This document shows positions 1-10,307 of a DNA stretch of 36,497 nt, piece after piece; the first letter of the stretch is position 1, and every line of letters starts with the position of its first letter. The notes beneath the pieces were generated by a model. It was not told where the DNA came from and did no database searches. It worked only from the letters and a program-made list of their open reading frames with translations. The stretch is taken from assembly GCA_041642635.1 (NCBI GenBank), contig JBEPWB010000007.1, positions 1-36,497 on the forward strand. The letters are read 5' to 3'. This DNA is from JAAZVM01 sp041642635 (GTDB lineage: Bacteria > Patescibacteriota > Gracilibacteria > BD1-5 > UBA6164). The translations under genes were made by a program, and so were the position numbers.

Positions 1-1
1 A

Positions 2-1816
2 TTAATTTTTCATTTCTCAAAAAATTTCTTCAAAATTTATAAAATTTTCAGGAGTTTTTATTGGGCTATTATTTTCATTACTTGTGTAATTACTATCAAT
101 ACTAAAAGATAAAATTTCTGAACTTCATTCGGCAATTTTAAAATCAGTATTAAAAATTATACTTTCATTATTTTCTTGGTATTTTACATTAAAATTTCAA
201 GAAAAATCATCTGTTTTTGACATGAAAATATCTTTTGTAAAATCTTCATTAAATGTAAAATTATTTCTCATATCTAGAGATTTTTCTCCAAAATTTCAAG
301 AAGTAATAATTGTTACACCTTTTTCATCATTATAATAAAAATTAGTTTCTCCTGAAATTCTGTTGTTTTCAAATGATAAATTCATATCAAATACATCGCT
401 AAAATCGTCATCATATACTATTTCCCATGTTTCTGGATCCATAGTTGCTTTTTTTGCTTCGTAATCAACATTAACATTAAAGGTACTTATTTGATTATCT
501 GAAAAATTCATTTCTAAATCCATATCAAAAATATTATATTCTTGATCAAAATCAGCATTTATATTTAAAACATCATTTTCTATATTTATGTTCATTTCTC
601 ATGATTCATTTTCAAAATCATAATTTAATTCTAATAATTCTTCTTTATTAAATTCTATTTCTAATTTATTTTTTTTGTAGTCTTCATTTTTTCATTCAAA
701 AATTACTTTTGTTTCTTCTCAATTAAAAACAAAATATACTTCCATATTTTCACTAAAATCTTCTAGTAAATCTTCATATTGACTTTGTGAACATTTATTA
801 GGAGAAAATGGGTCAAATTTTTGAGCTAATTTTTTTGCAGTATCACAAGCAAATTTTGTTGGCTTAGCATAATATTTATCTCATTCAACTTTATAGGCTT
901 CCAGCATAGGTTCAGATAAATATGATTCAGCGTCATTTAATATATTGTCTATATCAATACTTTTAATCATATCAATTTCTTGTTGAGATTGATTGTCACT
1001 ATATTTTACGTATTTATTTTCTTCTGCTAATTTACTTAATTTTTTAGTGTATTCTTCTATTACTTCTGTTTTTTCTTCACTTACTATTCATAAATCTTTA
1101 AGCATAAAGTAAATATCACCTTCTTTACTTATCAAATCTATAAAAGTATTAACTTCTAAATCAATATTTTCTCAAGCCATTTGTCATTTTGCTTTTAAAT
1201 CAAAATCTCATTTGAATTCTGAATCTAAATTGTAAGTACTTGCAGTATAATTATTTAATCCCATATTAAAATCTAGATTTCATAAAGCAGGGTGATCAAA
1301 TTTTGCTAAAACGTTTATATTTCATTTTTCAGAAACATTATAAAGTTCTTGGTATTTTTTTGTAATATTATTCATATTATTTTCCAAACTTGAATAAATA
1401 TTACTTTGAAAATTCATTACTTTTTCCTCAAAAATTTCTTTTTGATTTTGACTGATTTTGTTAGTTTTTATTTCTTCTTTTTCGTTTTCTTTTTGTTCTT
1501 CTAATAATGAAAATATTTTAGAATCCATATATATTAAAATATATTTTGTTTCTTGGTTATTAATTGATTCAATATCAATTTTTTTAATATTATTTCTAAC
1601 CGTTTTTAATTTTGATTCATTTTCAGACAATCTTCCCAAAAAATTATCAATTGTGTTAATATATTTTTTTCATTTAACACTTTTATTAAGTTCAGCTTTT
1701 GCTAAAATTATATTTTTATTATGGAAAATTTTCTCATTATTCGCATAAATATTACCAATTGAAAATATGTTAATTAATAACATTATTGTTAGGAGAGCGC
1801 TAAAAATCTTTTTCAT
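2..1816 (-). CDS. Secreted beta-rich protein of unknown function
   Basis: Not recognised. With UGA = Gly this is one 604-residue frame from ATG at 1816 to TAA at 4-2, so it is complete although it touches the window edge. Residues 1-26 form a clear signal peptide: MKKIF, then a hydrophobic stretch, then a YA-NN cleavage site, with no lipobox. The N-terminal third (about 60-160) is charged and probably helical or coiled coil (Glu/Lys/Asn rich). The rest is Asp/Asn/Phe rich with alternating hydrophobic positions (for example FDMNLSFENNRISGETNFYY), as expected for many antiparallel beta strands. I infer a secreted or surface protein. It lies downstream of the O-antigen ligase-like gene, separated by a hairpin whose T-run ends at its ATG. 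No homologue can be named from sequence alone. Confidence 0.8.
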
Positions 1817-1846
1817 AAAAAAAGGGTTATAAATATAAGCCCTTTT
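1817..1846 (-). terminator. Intrinsic terminator after the O-antigen ligase-like gene
   Basis: On the minus strand AAAGGG-C-TTAT pairs with ATAA-CCCTTT around an ATTT loop, with one bulged C, followed by a run of seven T. The T-run directly abuts the ATG of the downstream secreted-protein gene. The hairpin may therefore attenuate that gene rather than stop all transcription. Confidence 0.6.
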
Positions 1847-1849
1847 ATT

Positions 1850-3106
1850 TTACTTTTTTGATATTAATAATCAAATAAAAATGAATAATAAAATTGATAA
1901 GTATGTTGTTTCAAATGTATGAAGAAAAATATTCATAACAATTATTGCTATTAAAACTCAAAAATAAATTTGAGAAGCTCAGTATAATCTAACAAGTGTT
2001 ACTCATAAAATTGATAAAAAAGTAAGAAAAAATATTATTCATCATTCAGTTAATACTTGTATAAACCAACTTTCAGGAATATAATAAACTTCATCTTCTC
2101 TAGTTTGTTTTTCTGGATAAATATTTCTATAAGCAGGTCAAGATTCAGCTAATCAGGCTCAAAGTGGTTTTTCATAAAACCTTTCTATTCAAATTGCCAT
2201 TCTTTCAAAATGCCCAGAAGTAGAGGATTCTCTAAAAATAATATTTGTTAATTGGTCTTGAAATAAAAATGCAAATGTTCAAAATACAATAATTAATCAA
2301 GCACTTATTTGAACAATATATTTTTTTAATTTGTGAAAAATATATTTAAAATTTAATAAAATTAATAATCAGATTGCAGCTCAAACTCAAAGCATTGCAC
2401 TTCTTGAATAAGTTAAAACAAGCAACCAAAGAAAAAACATCATTGAAACAATCACGTAAAATTCTCATTTTTTCTTTTGAAAGTATAAAAATGTTGCAGA
2501 GAAAATTATTAAAAAGTATGCCATTGCGCTTGGTCAGTCAAAAATTCATTGAAATCTTCTAATTCAAGAATTTTCTAGTCAGTGATAAATTGGTATTCAT
2601 CATTCAAAAGTCCAATCACTTACATAATTTATGTATCAAAATTCTATCAAGAATTCTTCTTTTAATCTGAATTTTAACAAAAAACTAAATAAAAGTGCTC
2701 AAGCTCATGAATATAAAAATAGTTTTAAAATTTCAGTTGTTGTAGCTTTCAAAAATTCTGCTCAGTGTTTGTAAATAAGTAAAACAACCAAAAACATAAA
2801 ATCATATCTTCCTCAATGAAAAATACTATTTAATCAAAGTCAGTTTACAATAGTGATTCAAACTCAATAAATTATGTAAAAAAATACCAAGTAATCTAGG
2901 ATATCAAATTTTGGAATTTTTTTAGCTTTAAAAAATTCATAAATTAATGCTAAAAATATTAGAACTAAAAGTCATTCTTTAAATAATATTCAGATATTAT
3001 TTATACCAGTTAAATCTCACAAATATACTGCTATAAAAACATAAAAAGGTAGAATTACAACAATTATTTTTGTTAGTATTGTAAATAAATTCGTATTGTG
3101 TTTCAT
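1850..3106 (-). CDS. O-antigen ligase/polymerase-like membrane protein (Wzy_C/WaaL type)
   Basis: A 418-residue polytopic membrane protein with about ten hydrophobic segments separated by short loops. Near residues 285-320 a periplasmic loop reads SSTSGHFERMAIGIERFYEKP followed by a Gly-rich GAGLAESGPAYRN. The pattern S-x-x-x-R-x-x-x-W/I plus a Gly-rich turn is typical of the Wzy_C/O-antigen ligase superfamily, which joins or polymerises lipid-linked glycans on the outer face of the membrane. Substrate is unknown. The gene lies 70 bases downstream of a GT4 glycosyltransferase on the same strand, which supports a role in surface glycan assembly. Many UGA glycines lie in the membrane segments. 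Family assignment is fairly secure. Ligase and polymerase cannot be told apart here. Confidence 0.75.
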
Positions 3107-3137
3107 TAAATTTTTTTATTATTTGTAATTTATATTA

Positions 3138-3165
3138 ATAATAGATAAAAATTTAAAAAAGTAAA
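3138..3165 (-). promoter_or_regulatory. Candidate promoter of the O-antigen ligase-like gene
   Basis: On the minus strand TTTACT (3165-3160), a 16-base spacer and TATTAT (3143-3138) lie about 30 bases upstream of the ATG at 3106. The -35 lies inside the hairpin that ends the glycosyltransferase gene. Confidence 0.4.
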
Positions 3166-3178
3166 TTTTTACTTTTTT
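3155..3178 (-). terminator. A/T hairpin at the end of the GT4 gene
   Basis: AAAAAAGTAA and TTACTTTTTT form a 10-bp stem with a 4-base loop. It overlaps the stop codon (3179-3177) of the glycosyltransferase gene and ends in T-rich sequence on the minus strand. It contains only one G-C pair per arm, so it is weak. It also hosts the presumed -35 of the next gene. Confidence 0.4.
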
Positions 3179-4301
3179 AAATTAGATTTTTTATTTTTTC
3201 TTCAAAAATTTTTTCTCAAAATTTTTCTGCTTGTATTTTACACTGATTTTCTAGATATTCTCAAGATTTATTTTTTTTATCAAATTTTTCAAAATTTTCT
3301 AAAAAATCTTTTCATGATTTATCAAAGAAAAATTCTCCAGTAATTCAAGCTAAAACTGTTTCTTTTAATCATCCTCAATAATATGCAAAAACTGGTTTTC
3401 ATGCTGCCATAACTTCTATAGGAACTATTCAAAAATCTTCTTCTCCAGGAAAAATTAATCCAGAAGAATTTTGTACTAATTCAACTAATTCATCACTATA
3501 TTTTGCTCACACAAATTCTATATTTTGTTTTTTTACTTTTGATATCAAATTATTTTTGTGTTCTCATTCTCAAATTATTATTAATTTTTGCTCCAAATTA
3601 TTAAAGTTTTCAATTGCAATATCTATTTTTTTGAATTCAGTTAACGCAGAAATTATTATATAATAATTATTTTTTTCAGATTTTTTGTTTATTTTTTTTG
3701 CAAATCTATTTGTTTCAACTGGCGGATAAATTATTTTGGAATCTTTTTTGTAATATTTTTTTATTCTATTAAAAGTATTTTCACTATTTGCAATACTTAT
3801 ATCACTTCTAGAACTAGCCATAAAATCCCATTGCCTAATATTCAAAAATAAATTATTTATTATTGGTTTTAGAATTATTTTTTTCCATCAATTATTTAGT
3901 CATAAATCTTGTTTATATTCATTTGTCCAATCCCACAAATAACGCGCAGGAGAATGGTAATATACAATAAATTTTGTTTCAGGTTTTGTGATTGCTCAGT
4001 GCGCAAATCACGAACTAGAACAAAGAACTATATCATATTCGCTAAAATCTAAATTTTCTACACTTTTCGACATATAAGGCAAACAAAATCTTTGTTTTTT
4101 TGTTAAATTATATACTTTTTGACTTTTTAGAGAAAAAACTTGAGAATTAATTTTTTCTTTTGGAAAAATTTTTCCTACTTTTTTTTCATCATAAATAAGT
4201 GTAAATAAATCTGCTTCTGGAAATAAATTTAACCAATTTTCAACTACTTTTTCAGCTCATCATAATTTTATAAGCATTTCATGTAATATTGCAATTTTCA
4301 T
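3177..4301 (-). CDS. Glycosyltransferase family 4 (GT-B fold)
   Basis: 374 residues. Transfers a sugar from a nucleotide-sugar donor to a glycan or lipid acceptor at the cytoplasmic membrane. The start MKIAILHEMLIKLGGAEKVV has the GT4 acceptor-side GGAE motif, with both glycines encoded by UGA. The donor-binding Glu motif EEDFGIVPIEVMAAGKPVFA (about residues 287-306) is the canonical E-x7-E of GT4, followed by YYGGGLKETV. These two motifs alone prove UGA = Gly here. Acceptor and donor cannot be deduced. The O-antigen ligase-like gene follows on the same strand, so the pair likely builds surface polysaccharide. The gene diverges from the pilin-like array across a 108-base intergenic region. 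Confidence 0.93.
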
Positions 4302-4351
4302 AAAAATTTTGTTATAATTATTTTTAATTCTTCCTTAATATTAATTATTTT

Positions 4352-4379
4352 TTGAAAAAAATAAATTTTATGTTAAAAT
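4352..4379 (+). promoter_or_regulatory. Promoter of the pilin-like array
   Basis: TTGAAA (4352-4357), a 16-base A/T spacer and TAAAAT (4374-4379) lie about 30 bases upstream of the first array gene. The predicted leader is short and carries no Shine-Dalgarno sequence. Confidence 0.5.
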
Positions 4380-4409
4380 TTAAACCAAACTAATATTTAA
4401 TTATTTTTT

Positions 4410-4850
4410 ATGAAAAAATTTTTTATCATTATTTTTGTAATTTCTTTTTGGTTTTTTAATTTTAATCAAAATATTTCTTACTGAAATACTTGATCTTTTG
4501 ATAATGCTCAGTATATGGAAGATTGCGCACAATGACAAGATTGTTTAGATCAACCAACTTTTCAAATTTGAGTTTGATCTATAACTCCGTGAATTTTGGC
4601 GCAGTGAGAAAATATAGAAGAAAGAACAAATTGGCTTTTATGAACTCTTATTCAGAGAATGATGATTGCGCTTTGAGTTTTGTCAGTTTTTATAATGACA
4701 ATTTGAGCTTGATATATTATTTTGAATAACTGACAAGATGAATTATTAAGTAAGTGAAAGACTATATTTATGGCTTGAATTTATTCAGTTTTGATATCTT
4801 TAACTTCTTATTATTTAATATCTGTTATTAGATATTTACTTTTTACATAA
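4410..4850 (+). CDS. Secreted two-helix protein, T4SS pilin-like (array gene 1)
   Basis: 146 residues: a signal peptide (MKKFFIIIFVISFWFF...), a polar linker with cysteines (DCAQGQDCLDQ, about 40-55), and two hydrophobic helices. The first reads RMMIALGVLSVFIMTIGAGYII, then a short charged loop NNGQDELLSKGK, then a second helix. Signal peptide, linker, helix, small charged cytosolic loop and helix is the plan of VirB2/TrbC and of the CPR T4SS_pilin family. It is the longest of four tandem paralogues and the only one with its own obvious promoter. Function as a pilus or membrane-spanning oligomer is inferred from architecture. No T4SS ATPase is in the window. Confidence 0.75.
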
Positions 4851-4871
4851 TTTTTTTAAACAAATTAAATC

Positions 4872-5249
4872 ATGAAAAAATTTTTTTTTACAATTTTAGG
4901 TATACTTCTTATAAGCTTTAATCAATCTTTTGCTGTTTGACCGAGTATAAATTGTGCATGACTTCCTTGATGTGAGGAAAACTCAAGTATTACAAATCCG
5001 GTTGAATCTAGTAATGAAAATATTTGAGCTCAATTTGTTGACCTTGTTATTTCTAATCTTATACAAATAGTTGCAGTTTTTGCAGTTTTTGCACTTATTA
5101 TTAGCTGATTTATGTATATTATTTCATGATGAGACGAAGATAAAGCAAAAAAATCTAAGAAATGGATTATTTGGTCAATAGTTGCAGTATTACTTTCTGT
5201 ATCTGCTTGGTGAATAATTAATTTTATTAATTCTATTCAAATTTGATAA
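4872..5249 (+). CDS. T4SS pilin-like protein (array gene 2)
   Basis: 125 residues and the clearest pilin-like member of the array. Signal peptide to about residue 22 (FNQSFA-VG), then CAGLPGCEENSS, a Cys pair. Helix one (IVAVFAVFALIISGFMYII) runs into SGGDEDKAKKSKKW, followed by helix two (IIWSIVAVLLSVSAWGIINF). The MYIISGGDEDKAKKAKK-type loop is, from general knowledge, the hallmark of the CPR T4SS_pilin family (VirB2-like). Expected at the cytoplasmic membrane, or assembled into a surface fibre. It follows gene 1 by 21 bases and precedes gene 3 by 20 bases, so one operon is likely. Confidence 0.85.
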
Positions 5250-5269
5250 TAATTTTTAATAATAAATAA

Positions 5270-5635
5270 ATGAAAAAATTTTTTTATTTTACAATTTTTT
5301 TCTTTAGTAATATTTATTTTTGATATGCTAACGAAATTAGAGATTGACTTTTAAATGGTACTAGTGATAATTCTTGATCTTCTGATTTAAATCAAGATTC
5401 AGGACTTGATTCTCTTTCTAGTTTTTTTGCTTGGTTTAAAAGTGAAATTATAGCAGTAGTTTCAGTAGTTTCAATTGCAATATTTATTTATATTTGAATA
5501 AAGTTCGCAACTGCTAAATGAAATCCCGAAGAATTTAAAAAAGCTTGGTTACATTTTGTATATGCCATTATATGAATTTTTCTAGTTTTTATGTCTTTAT
5601 GAATTGTTACTCTTGTTTCAAATTTAAATCTATAA
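5270..5635 (+). CDS. T4SS pilin-like protein (array gene 3)
   Basis: 121 residues with the same plan as its neighbours: signal peptide ending near YFGYA-NE, a Ser/Asn/Asp linker, helix one (EIIAVVSVVSIAIFIYIGIKF), a charged loop ATAKGNPEEFKKAW, and helix two. Unlike genes 1, 2 and 4 it has no Cys in the linker. The loop carries NPEEFKKAW in place of GGDEDKAKK, a typical variant in VirB2-like pilins. Function is inferred only from family resemblance and position. Confidence 0.75.
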
Positions 5636-5645
5636 TAATTTTTTG

Positions 5646-6050
5646 ATGAAAAAAATATTTTTAACTCTATTTTTCTTTATTCTTGTTCTATCTTTTGATA
5701 TTTCTCTTTGAGCAAATTGTGTTCCTCCAGAAGGAGATTTTAATGTATCTGAAGCTTTAGAAGATTGTTTGAGTGAATCAGATTTGGTAAATGTTTGAGA
5801 TGCTAGTATTACTTGATGATTTTGAGAATATATTACGAAGTGGACAAATAATATTGCACTATTTCTTTGAATATTTGCAGTTTTAGCAATAGTTTTTTGA
5901 TCTTTTAATCTGACACTTTCAGCTTGAGATGACGAAAAAATTAATAAATCAAAAAAAATAATTCAGTGGTGAATTATTTGATTTGTAGCTGTTATTTCAG
6001 CTTCTCTAATAATAAATTTGATTATTAGAATAGTTTATGACTTATCATAA
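5646..6050 (+). CDS. T4SS pilin-like protein (array gene 4)
   Basis: 134 residues. Signal peptide to about residue 22 (DISLGA-NC), a linker with Cys pair (NCVPPEGD...LEDCLSES), helix one (NIALFLGIFAVLAIVFGSFNLTL), the loop SAGDDEKINKSKK, and helix two (IIQWGIIGFVAVISASLIINL). SAGDDEKINKSKKII is close to the GGDEDKAKKSKKW of gene 2, so these two are the nearest pair by eye. The ATG follows the previous stop by only 10 bases. Assignment to the VirB2/T4SS_pilin group is by architecture and loop motif. Confidence 0.8.
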
Positions 6051-6053
6051 AAT

Positions 6054-6935
6054 ATGATACTAAAAAATAGATATTTTCTTTTTGTATTTTTTACAATTTT
6101 TTTCACATTAATAGTTTTTTTTGTAAAAAACTATTTTTTTTGATGACTAGAAAATTTTGAAAATAATTATATAGAAGAAAATTATATTGAACCAACTTGA
6201 TATATTGAAAATGAAAATAAAATTCAAAAAGAAAAAGATGATTTGAATAATTTAGAGAATAAAATAGCAGAAAAAATTTTTTCCAATCTTAGTTCTGCTC
6301 CAAAAGTAGAATATTTTTTTATTCCTCAAAAATTTTTAGATGAACCCAGGGCTTTTGATTATTATGAAACTCTGGATACTTTTTTAAAAAGTGATTTTAT
6401 TTTTGATAAAATAAAAAGTCTGGATGTTCTGCTTTATAAAAACGAGTGAAAAGTTAGATGAAATCTAAAAAACTGAAAAATTAGACTATACTCTCTAGAT
6501 TCTATTTATCTTTGAGAATTTTTAGCTGTTTGAGTTCATGAATTTGCTCACTATTTGGATTTGTATTTTTTTGAAAAAAAATGATGATTTGATCCAAGTG
6601 ATATTTTTTATGATATTTCCTGGGATTCTACAAAGGTTTTAAAAGCTTGAATGAATTCAGGTGATTTTGTTTCTGGTTATTCAATGACAAATAAATATGA
6701 AGATTTTGCAGAAAGTTTTACTTATTATGTTTTACATAATAGTGATTTTTTACAAAAAACTCATTCTTCTGAAATATTAAAACAAAAATATGATTTTTTC
6801 TCTAATAATTTATTTTGAGATAATATTTTTAAAACAAATGAATACAAAACAACACAAAAAATCAAAGATTATTACTGGGATACCACGGTTATAGAGTTTT
6901 CTTTAGAAAATTTTTTGCAGTATTTAAAAAAATAA
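6054..6935 (+). CDS. Membrane-anchored zinc metallopeptidase (HExxH, gluzincin-like)
   Basis: 293 residues. An N-terminal hydrophobic segment (about 5-30) anchors or exports it, followed by an Asn/Glu-rich linker. The catalytic signature HEFAHYLD is at residues 162-169 (two zinc His and the catalytic Glu). A downstream EDFAESFTYYV at about 216-226 supplies the likely third ligand Glu, preceded by SGYSMTNKY. HExxH plus a distant Y/N...EDFAE helix resembles the anthrax lethal-factor-like/ATLF zincins. I infer a peptidase acting outside the membrane. It starts 3 bases after the last pilin-like gene, so it is almost certainly in the same transcript. It could process the pilins or act on a host cell. 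The substrate is unknown. Confidence 0.8.
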
Positions 6936-7141
6936 ATATAATCCTAGTACCAAAAAAAAGTAACTTTCAGATTATCTTTAAAAGTACTTTTTGAAAAATA
7001 TAAAAATAATTCCAAAGTAATCAAACATTATCTTAATTAATTTTCCCATTTTTAGGGTAATTATTTTGTGTATTAAATAAAAGTTTTTTTACTTTTATCA
7101 TATTTTTATATGACTTATAACTTATAATATTAATTTTTTAA
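6936..7141 (+). other. Intergenic region before the RNase J gene
   Basis: The longest gap in the window (206 bases) and A/T rich. It holds the terminator-like hairpin at 6955-6992. A second perfect 8-bp stem, ATAAAAGT/ACTTTTAT with a T6 loop, lies near 7077-7098. A TATAAT lies at 7123-7128, 13 bases before the RNase J start, without a convincing -35. I see no gene in it. Confidence 0.5.
6955..6992 (+). terminator. Terminator of the pilin-like/peptidase operon
   Basis: AAAAAGTA-a-CTTT pairs with AAAGTACTTTTT (12 bp, one bulged A) around a 13-base loop. The 3' arm ends in five T. It lies 20 bases after the peptidase stop. Confidence 0.5.
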
Positions 7142-9124
7142 ATGAAAGATTTTTTAGACGAATTAGATCAAGAAATAGATTCACTTCAAGGTGTTAATCC
7201 AAACGATGATATCGTAGATAAACATATTGTTTTAAATGAATGAATTGATACTACGACAGATGAAACAGATTGATTAGAGAAAAATCAACAAAAAAACACT
7301 AACGAAAACAAAAAAAAGTTTTCAAAAAACAAACCAAGAAATAATAATAACAACACTAATAATAATAGAGAAGTTAGATGAAAATTTATTTCAAAATTTC
7401 CTGAAACAAAATTTTATTTGCCTTCATTAAGAGAAGGTTATACTAGATTTATTCCAATTGGTTGAAATAATGAAACATGAGCAAAAAATATGTGAATGGT
7501 TCAATATTGAGACGATATATTATTAATCGATTGTTGAGTTCAATTTGCTGATGCTGATATGCTATGAGTAAACTATTCAATTCCGGATGTTTCTTTTTTG
7601 ACTAAATACAAAAAGAACATCAAATGATTTTTAATTACTCATGCTCACTTGGACCATATCGGTTCATTAAAACATGTTTATCCTGCGCTTGGTTGTCCTC
7701 CACTTTATGGTACTAGATTTACTTTAGGTTTAATCAGAAAACAACTTGAAGAAGCTGGATTGATTTCTCACGCTACTTTGATTGAAGTTGATGCTTGAAG
7801 TAAAGAAATGATGAAAGTTGGTCAATTTAAGGTTGAATATTTTAAAGTAAACCATTCAGTTCCTGATTGTGCTTGAATATATATTGAGTCTCCAGGTGGA
7901 ACAAAAATAGTTCATACTTGAGATTTTAAGATTGATTTTACTCCAGCTATAGATTCTCCTGCTGATTTGGATAGAATTGCAGAAATCGGAGAAAGAGGAA
8001 TTTCACTTTTAATGTCAGATTCAACTTGATCAATTAGAAAAGGTTTTTCTATGAGTGAAAAAAATGTTTGAGAAGAATTGGAAAAAATAGTTTCAAATCA
8101 TCATAAATGAAGATTAATTATTGCTACGTTTTCTTCTTGGATTTCAAGAGTACAACAATTGATTGATATTGCTGAAAAATACGATAAAGTGATTTTTCTA
8201 AGTGGTAGATCTATGGTTGAGAATGTTGCTATTGCAAAAGAATTAGGTTATCTTACTATGAAGCCTGGAATTGTTAGAAAAATGACTCCAAAAAATACTG
8301 ATTGAATTCAGCCACATAAGCAAATAATTATTACTACTTGAAGTCAATGAGAACAATTTTCTGCACTTGCAAGAATGTCAGAATGAAAACATAATTCTGT
8401 AGAAATAATTAGATGAGATAATGTAATTTTTTCTTCATCAGTAGTTCCTGGTAATGAAAAATCAGTTGTTACAGTTATTAACAGACTTATAAAACTATGA
8501 GCTAATGTTGTAACTAAAGACGATTGAGAAGTTCATACTTGAGGGCATGCCTTTCAAGAAGAACAAAAAATTATGATTAACCTAGTAAAAGCTAAATATT
8601 TCTTACCAATTTTTTGAGATTTATACTTTAGACATTTACATGGAAGAACAGCTATTTGATTATGAATGAAAGAACAAAATGTATTAATGGTAGATAACTG
8701 AAATATCGTTGATTTTGCTCCTAATAATTGAAATGTTTTCAAATCAAAAATAAAAGTACCAATTCAAGAAATAATTATTGATGGTAATTGAATGTGATTA
8801 GCTACAAGTCATGTAATTAAAGCTAGAGAAAAAATGATGAATGCTTGAGTTTTAGTTGTTATGTTCAAAGTAGATAAAAAAACAAAAGCTATTTTATGAC
8901 ACATAAAGCTAGAAACTAGATGATTAGTTTATTTGGATGAAGTAAGATTTATTCACAGAATGATTATTAAAAAATCAAGAGAAGTTTATGAAAATACAAT
9001 AAAAGATGTTCCAGATATGGAAGAAAAAGATTTGTTAAAAATTCTAAAAACTGATCTAGAAAAATTCTTATTACAAAAAATAGACAGAGAGCCAATGATT
9101 ATTCCAATGGTTACAGAGGTTTAA
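7142..9124 (+). CDS. rnj: Ribonuclease J (metallo-beta-lactamase/beta-CASP RNase)
   Basis: 660 residues. Degrades and matures RNA (5'-3' exo- and endonuclease) in the cytoplasm. The metallo-beta-lactamase zinc motif HAHLDH is at 167-172. It is followed by VNHSVPDCAG, the GDFKID motif (HTGDFKID), SDSTGSIRKGFSMSE, a beta-CASP region (TTGSQGEQFSALARM) and the terminal GHAFQEEQ/HLHGR motifs. RNase J is usually about 555 residues with HxHxDH near residue 75. This one therefore carries about 90 extra N-terminal residues that are acidic, then Asn/Lys rich (N-terminus about 1-88), probably disordered. Only one ATG fits. It ends at a strong hairpin terminator. Confidence 0.95.
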
Positions 9125-9138
9125 AAAAAACTGTTTAC

Positions 9139-9180
9139 AAAAGACAAAAACTACATATTATGTTTTTGTCTTTTTATTAT
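9139..9180 (+). terminator. Intrinsic terminator after RNase J
   Basis: A perfect 13-bp stem, AAAAGACAAAAAC/GTTTTTGTCTTTT, with a 10-base loop, running into T5ATTAT. One of the strongest hairpins in the window. Confidence 0.85.
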
Positions 9181-9194
9181 ATAATTATAAGATA

Positions 9195-10289
9195 ATGAAA
9201 AATTTAAAAATATTAATTGCTACATTAATTTTATCTCTTTTATTAGCTTCATGTTTTAATAATAACAATGAAGAAGAAGATAATGTTACAAAAGCAAAAG
9301 ATGAAATACTTGGAAATAATAATTCAGAAAATAATGATAATGATCAAGATGATAATAGTAATTCTACTTGAGAAATTAATCAAACAGAATGAAGTTGATG
9401 ACTTGATAATTCACAAAAATATGAAGAAGCAGAAAATACCGAATCAAATACTCAAAGATACAGAGTTAACTATTTAACTGATGAAAGATTTTTAAGTCTT
9501 GATTCTCTTGAATGAGAAAATTTTTCATGATTAGAAGTTGAACTAACTTGAAATACTTTGGTAGACAGTGTTGATAAAATAGTTGTAAAATTTTCTAACC
9601 CAGATTCTAATTATCCAGATGATAATTATACTTTACAAACTTTTGAATCTGGTTGATCAGAGTTTACTTATAGAGCATTTGCAGAATATGAGACTTTAGA
9701 TTATTGAGTAAATACTTATATTTTAGAAGCTTACTCTTGAGATACTGTTTCTAAATTAGAAGTTATTATTAATATTTCAGATAGTGAAGATGAAAATACT
9801 GATAATTCAACAAGCTCTAATAATTCAACAGTTTCTTCACAATCATTTGATTTGAATGTAGAAAATCTACCGTCATCTTCAGAATTTTGAAATCCTAAAG
9901 CAATCTGAAATGGTTCAATTACTTACTCTGACATAAAATGATTAGAGATAAAAAAAATTTGAGAAAATGCGATTGAATTAGAATCTGATAGTGTTACAAA
10001 TTTTTTGATAGATAATTGAACAGGGTGGTTTTATTGGAATACTTTACGTGAAATTTCTTGAGATAAATGAATTTCTTTTTATGTTTTGAGGTTAGAATGA
10101 GAAAATTACTTTTATGAAAAACATTACTATTTAGATAATTGAATTTATTGAGTTATAACTCTTGATAGATGAACTTGAATAGATCAAGAAGGTTTAAAAG
10201 ATGCCAATACTGAATTAGCTTGAAATAACGATGAATTTGAAATAACTGAAATAACTGATGAATTATTTGTGGAAATATTAAATCAATAA
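9195..10289 (+). CDS. Lipoprotein of unknown function
   Basis: 364 residues. The N-terminus MKNLKILIATLILSLLLASC is a type II signal peptide with lipobox LASC and the modified Cys at residue 20. An acidic, Asn/Asp/Glu-rich linker (about 21-85) follows, likely disordered. Then come beta-strand-rich segments with an Ig-like flavour (VDKIVVKFSNPDS...YTLQTFESG...VNTYILEAYSGDTVSKLEVIINISD). A Ser/Asn linker near 205-220 leads to a second beta-rich domain. Function is unknown. It is predicted to sit on the outer face of the cytoplasmic membrane. The TATAAT at 9180-9185 gives at most a very short leader. pyrH follows after 18 bases. Confidence 0.85.
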
Positions 10290-10307
10290 TATAAAAATAA
10301 TAAAAAA

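Noticed and set aside
1458..1748. Open frame on the plus strand antisense to the left-end secreted protein
   Set aside because: It is the complement of a Lys/Asn-rich coding stretch, has no family resemblance, and overlaps a well supported minus-strand gene.
1782..1800. TTAGCGCTCTCCTAAC at the left-end gene (minus strand), and TTAGCGACTCTCCTAAC near 35460
   Set aside because: One copy codes for a signal peptide and the other is a leader. With one insertion between them and no flanking similarity, chance is the simpler explanation.
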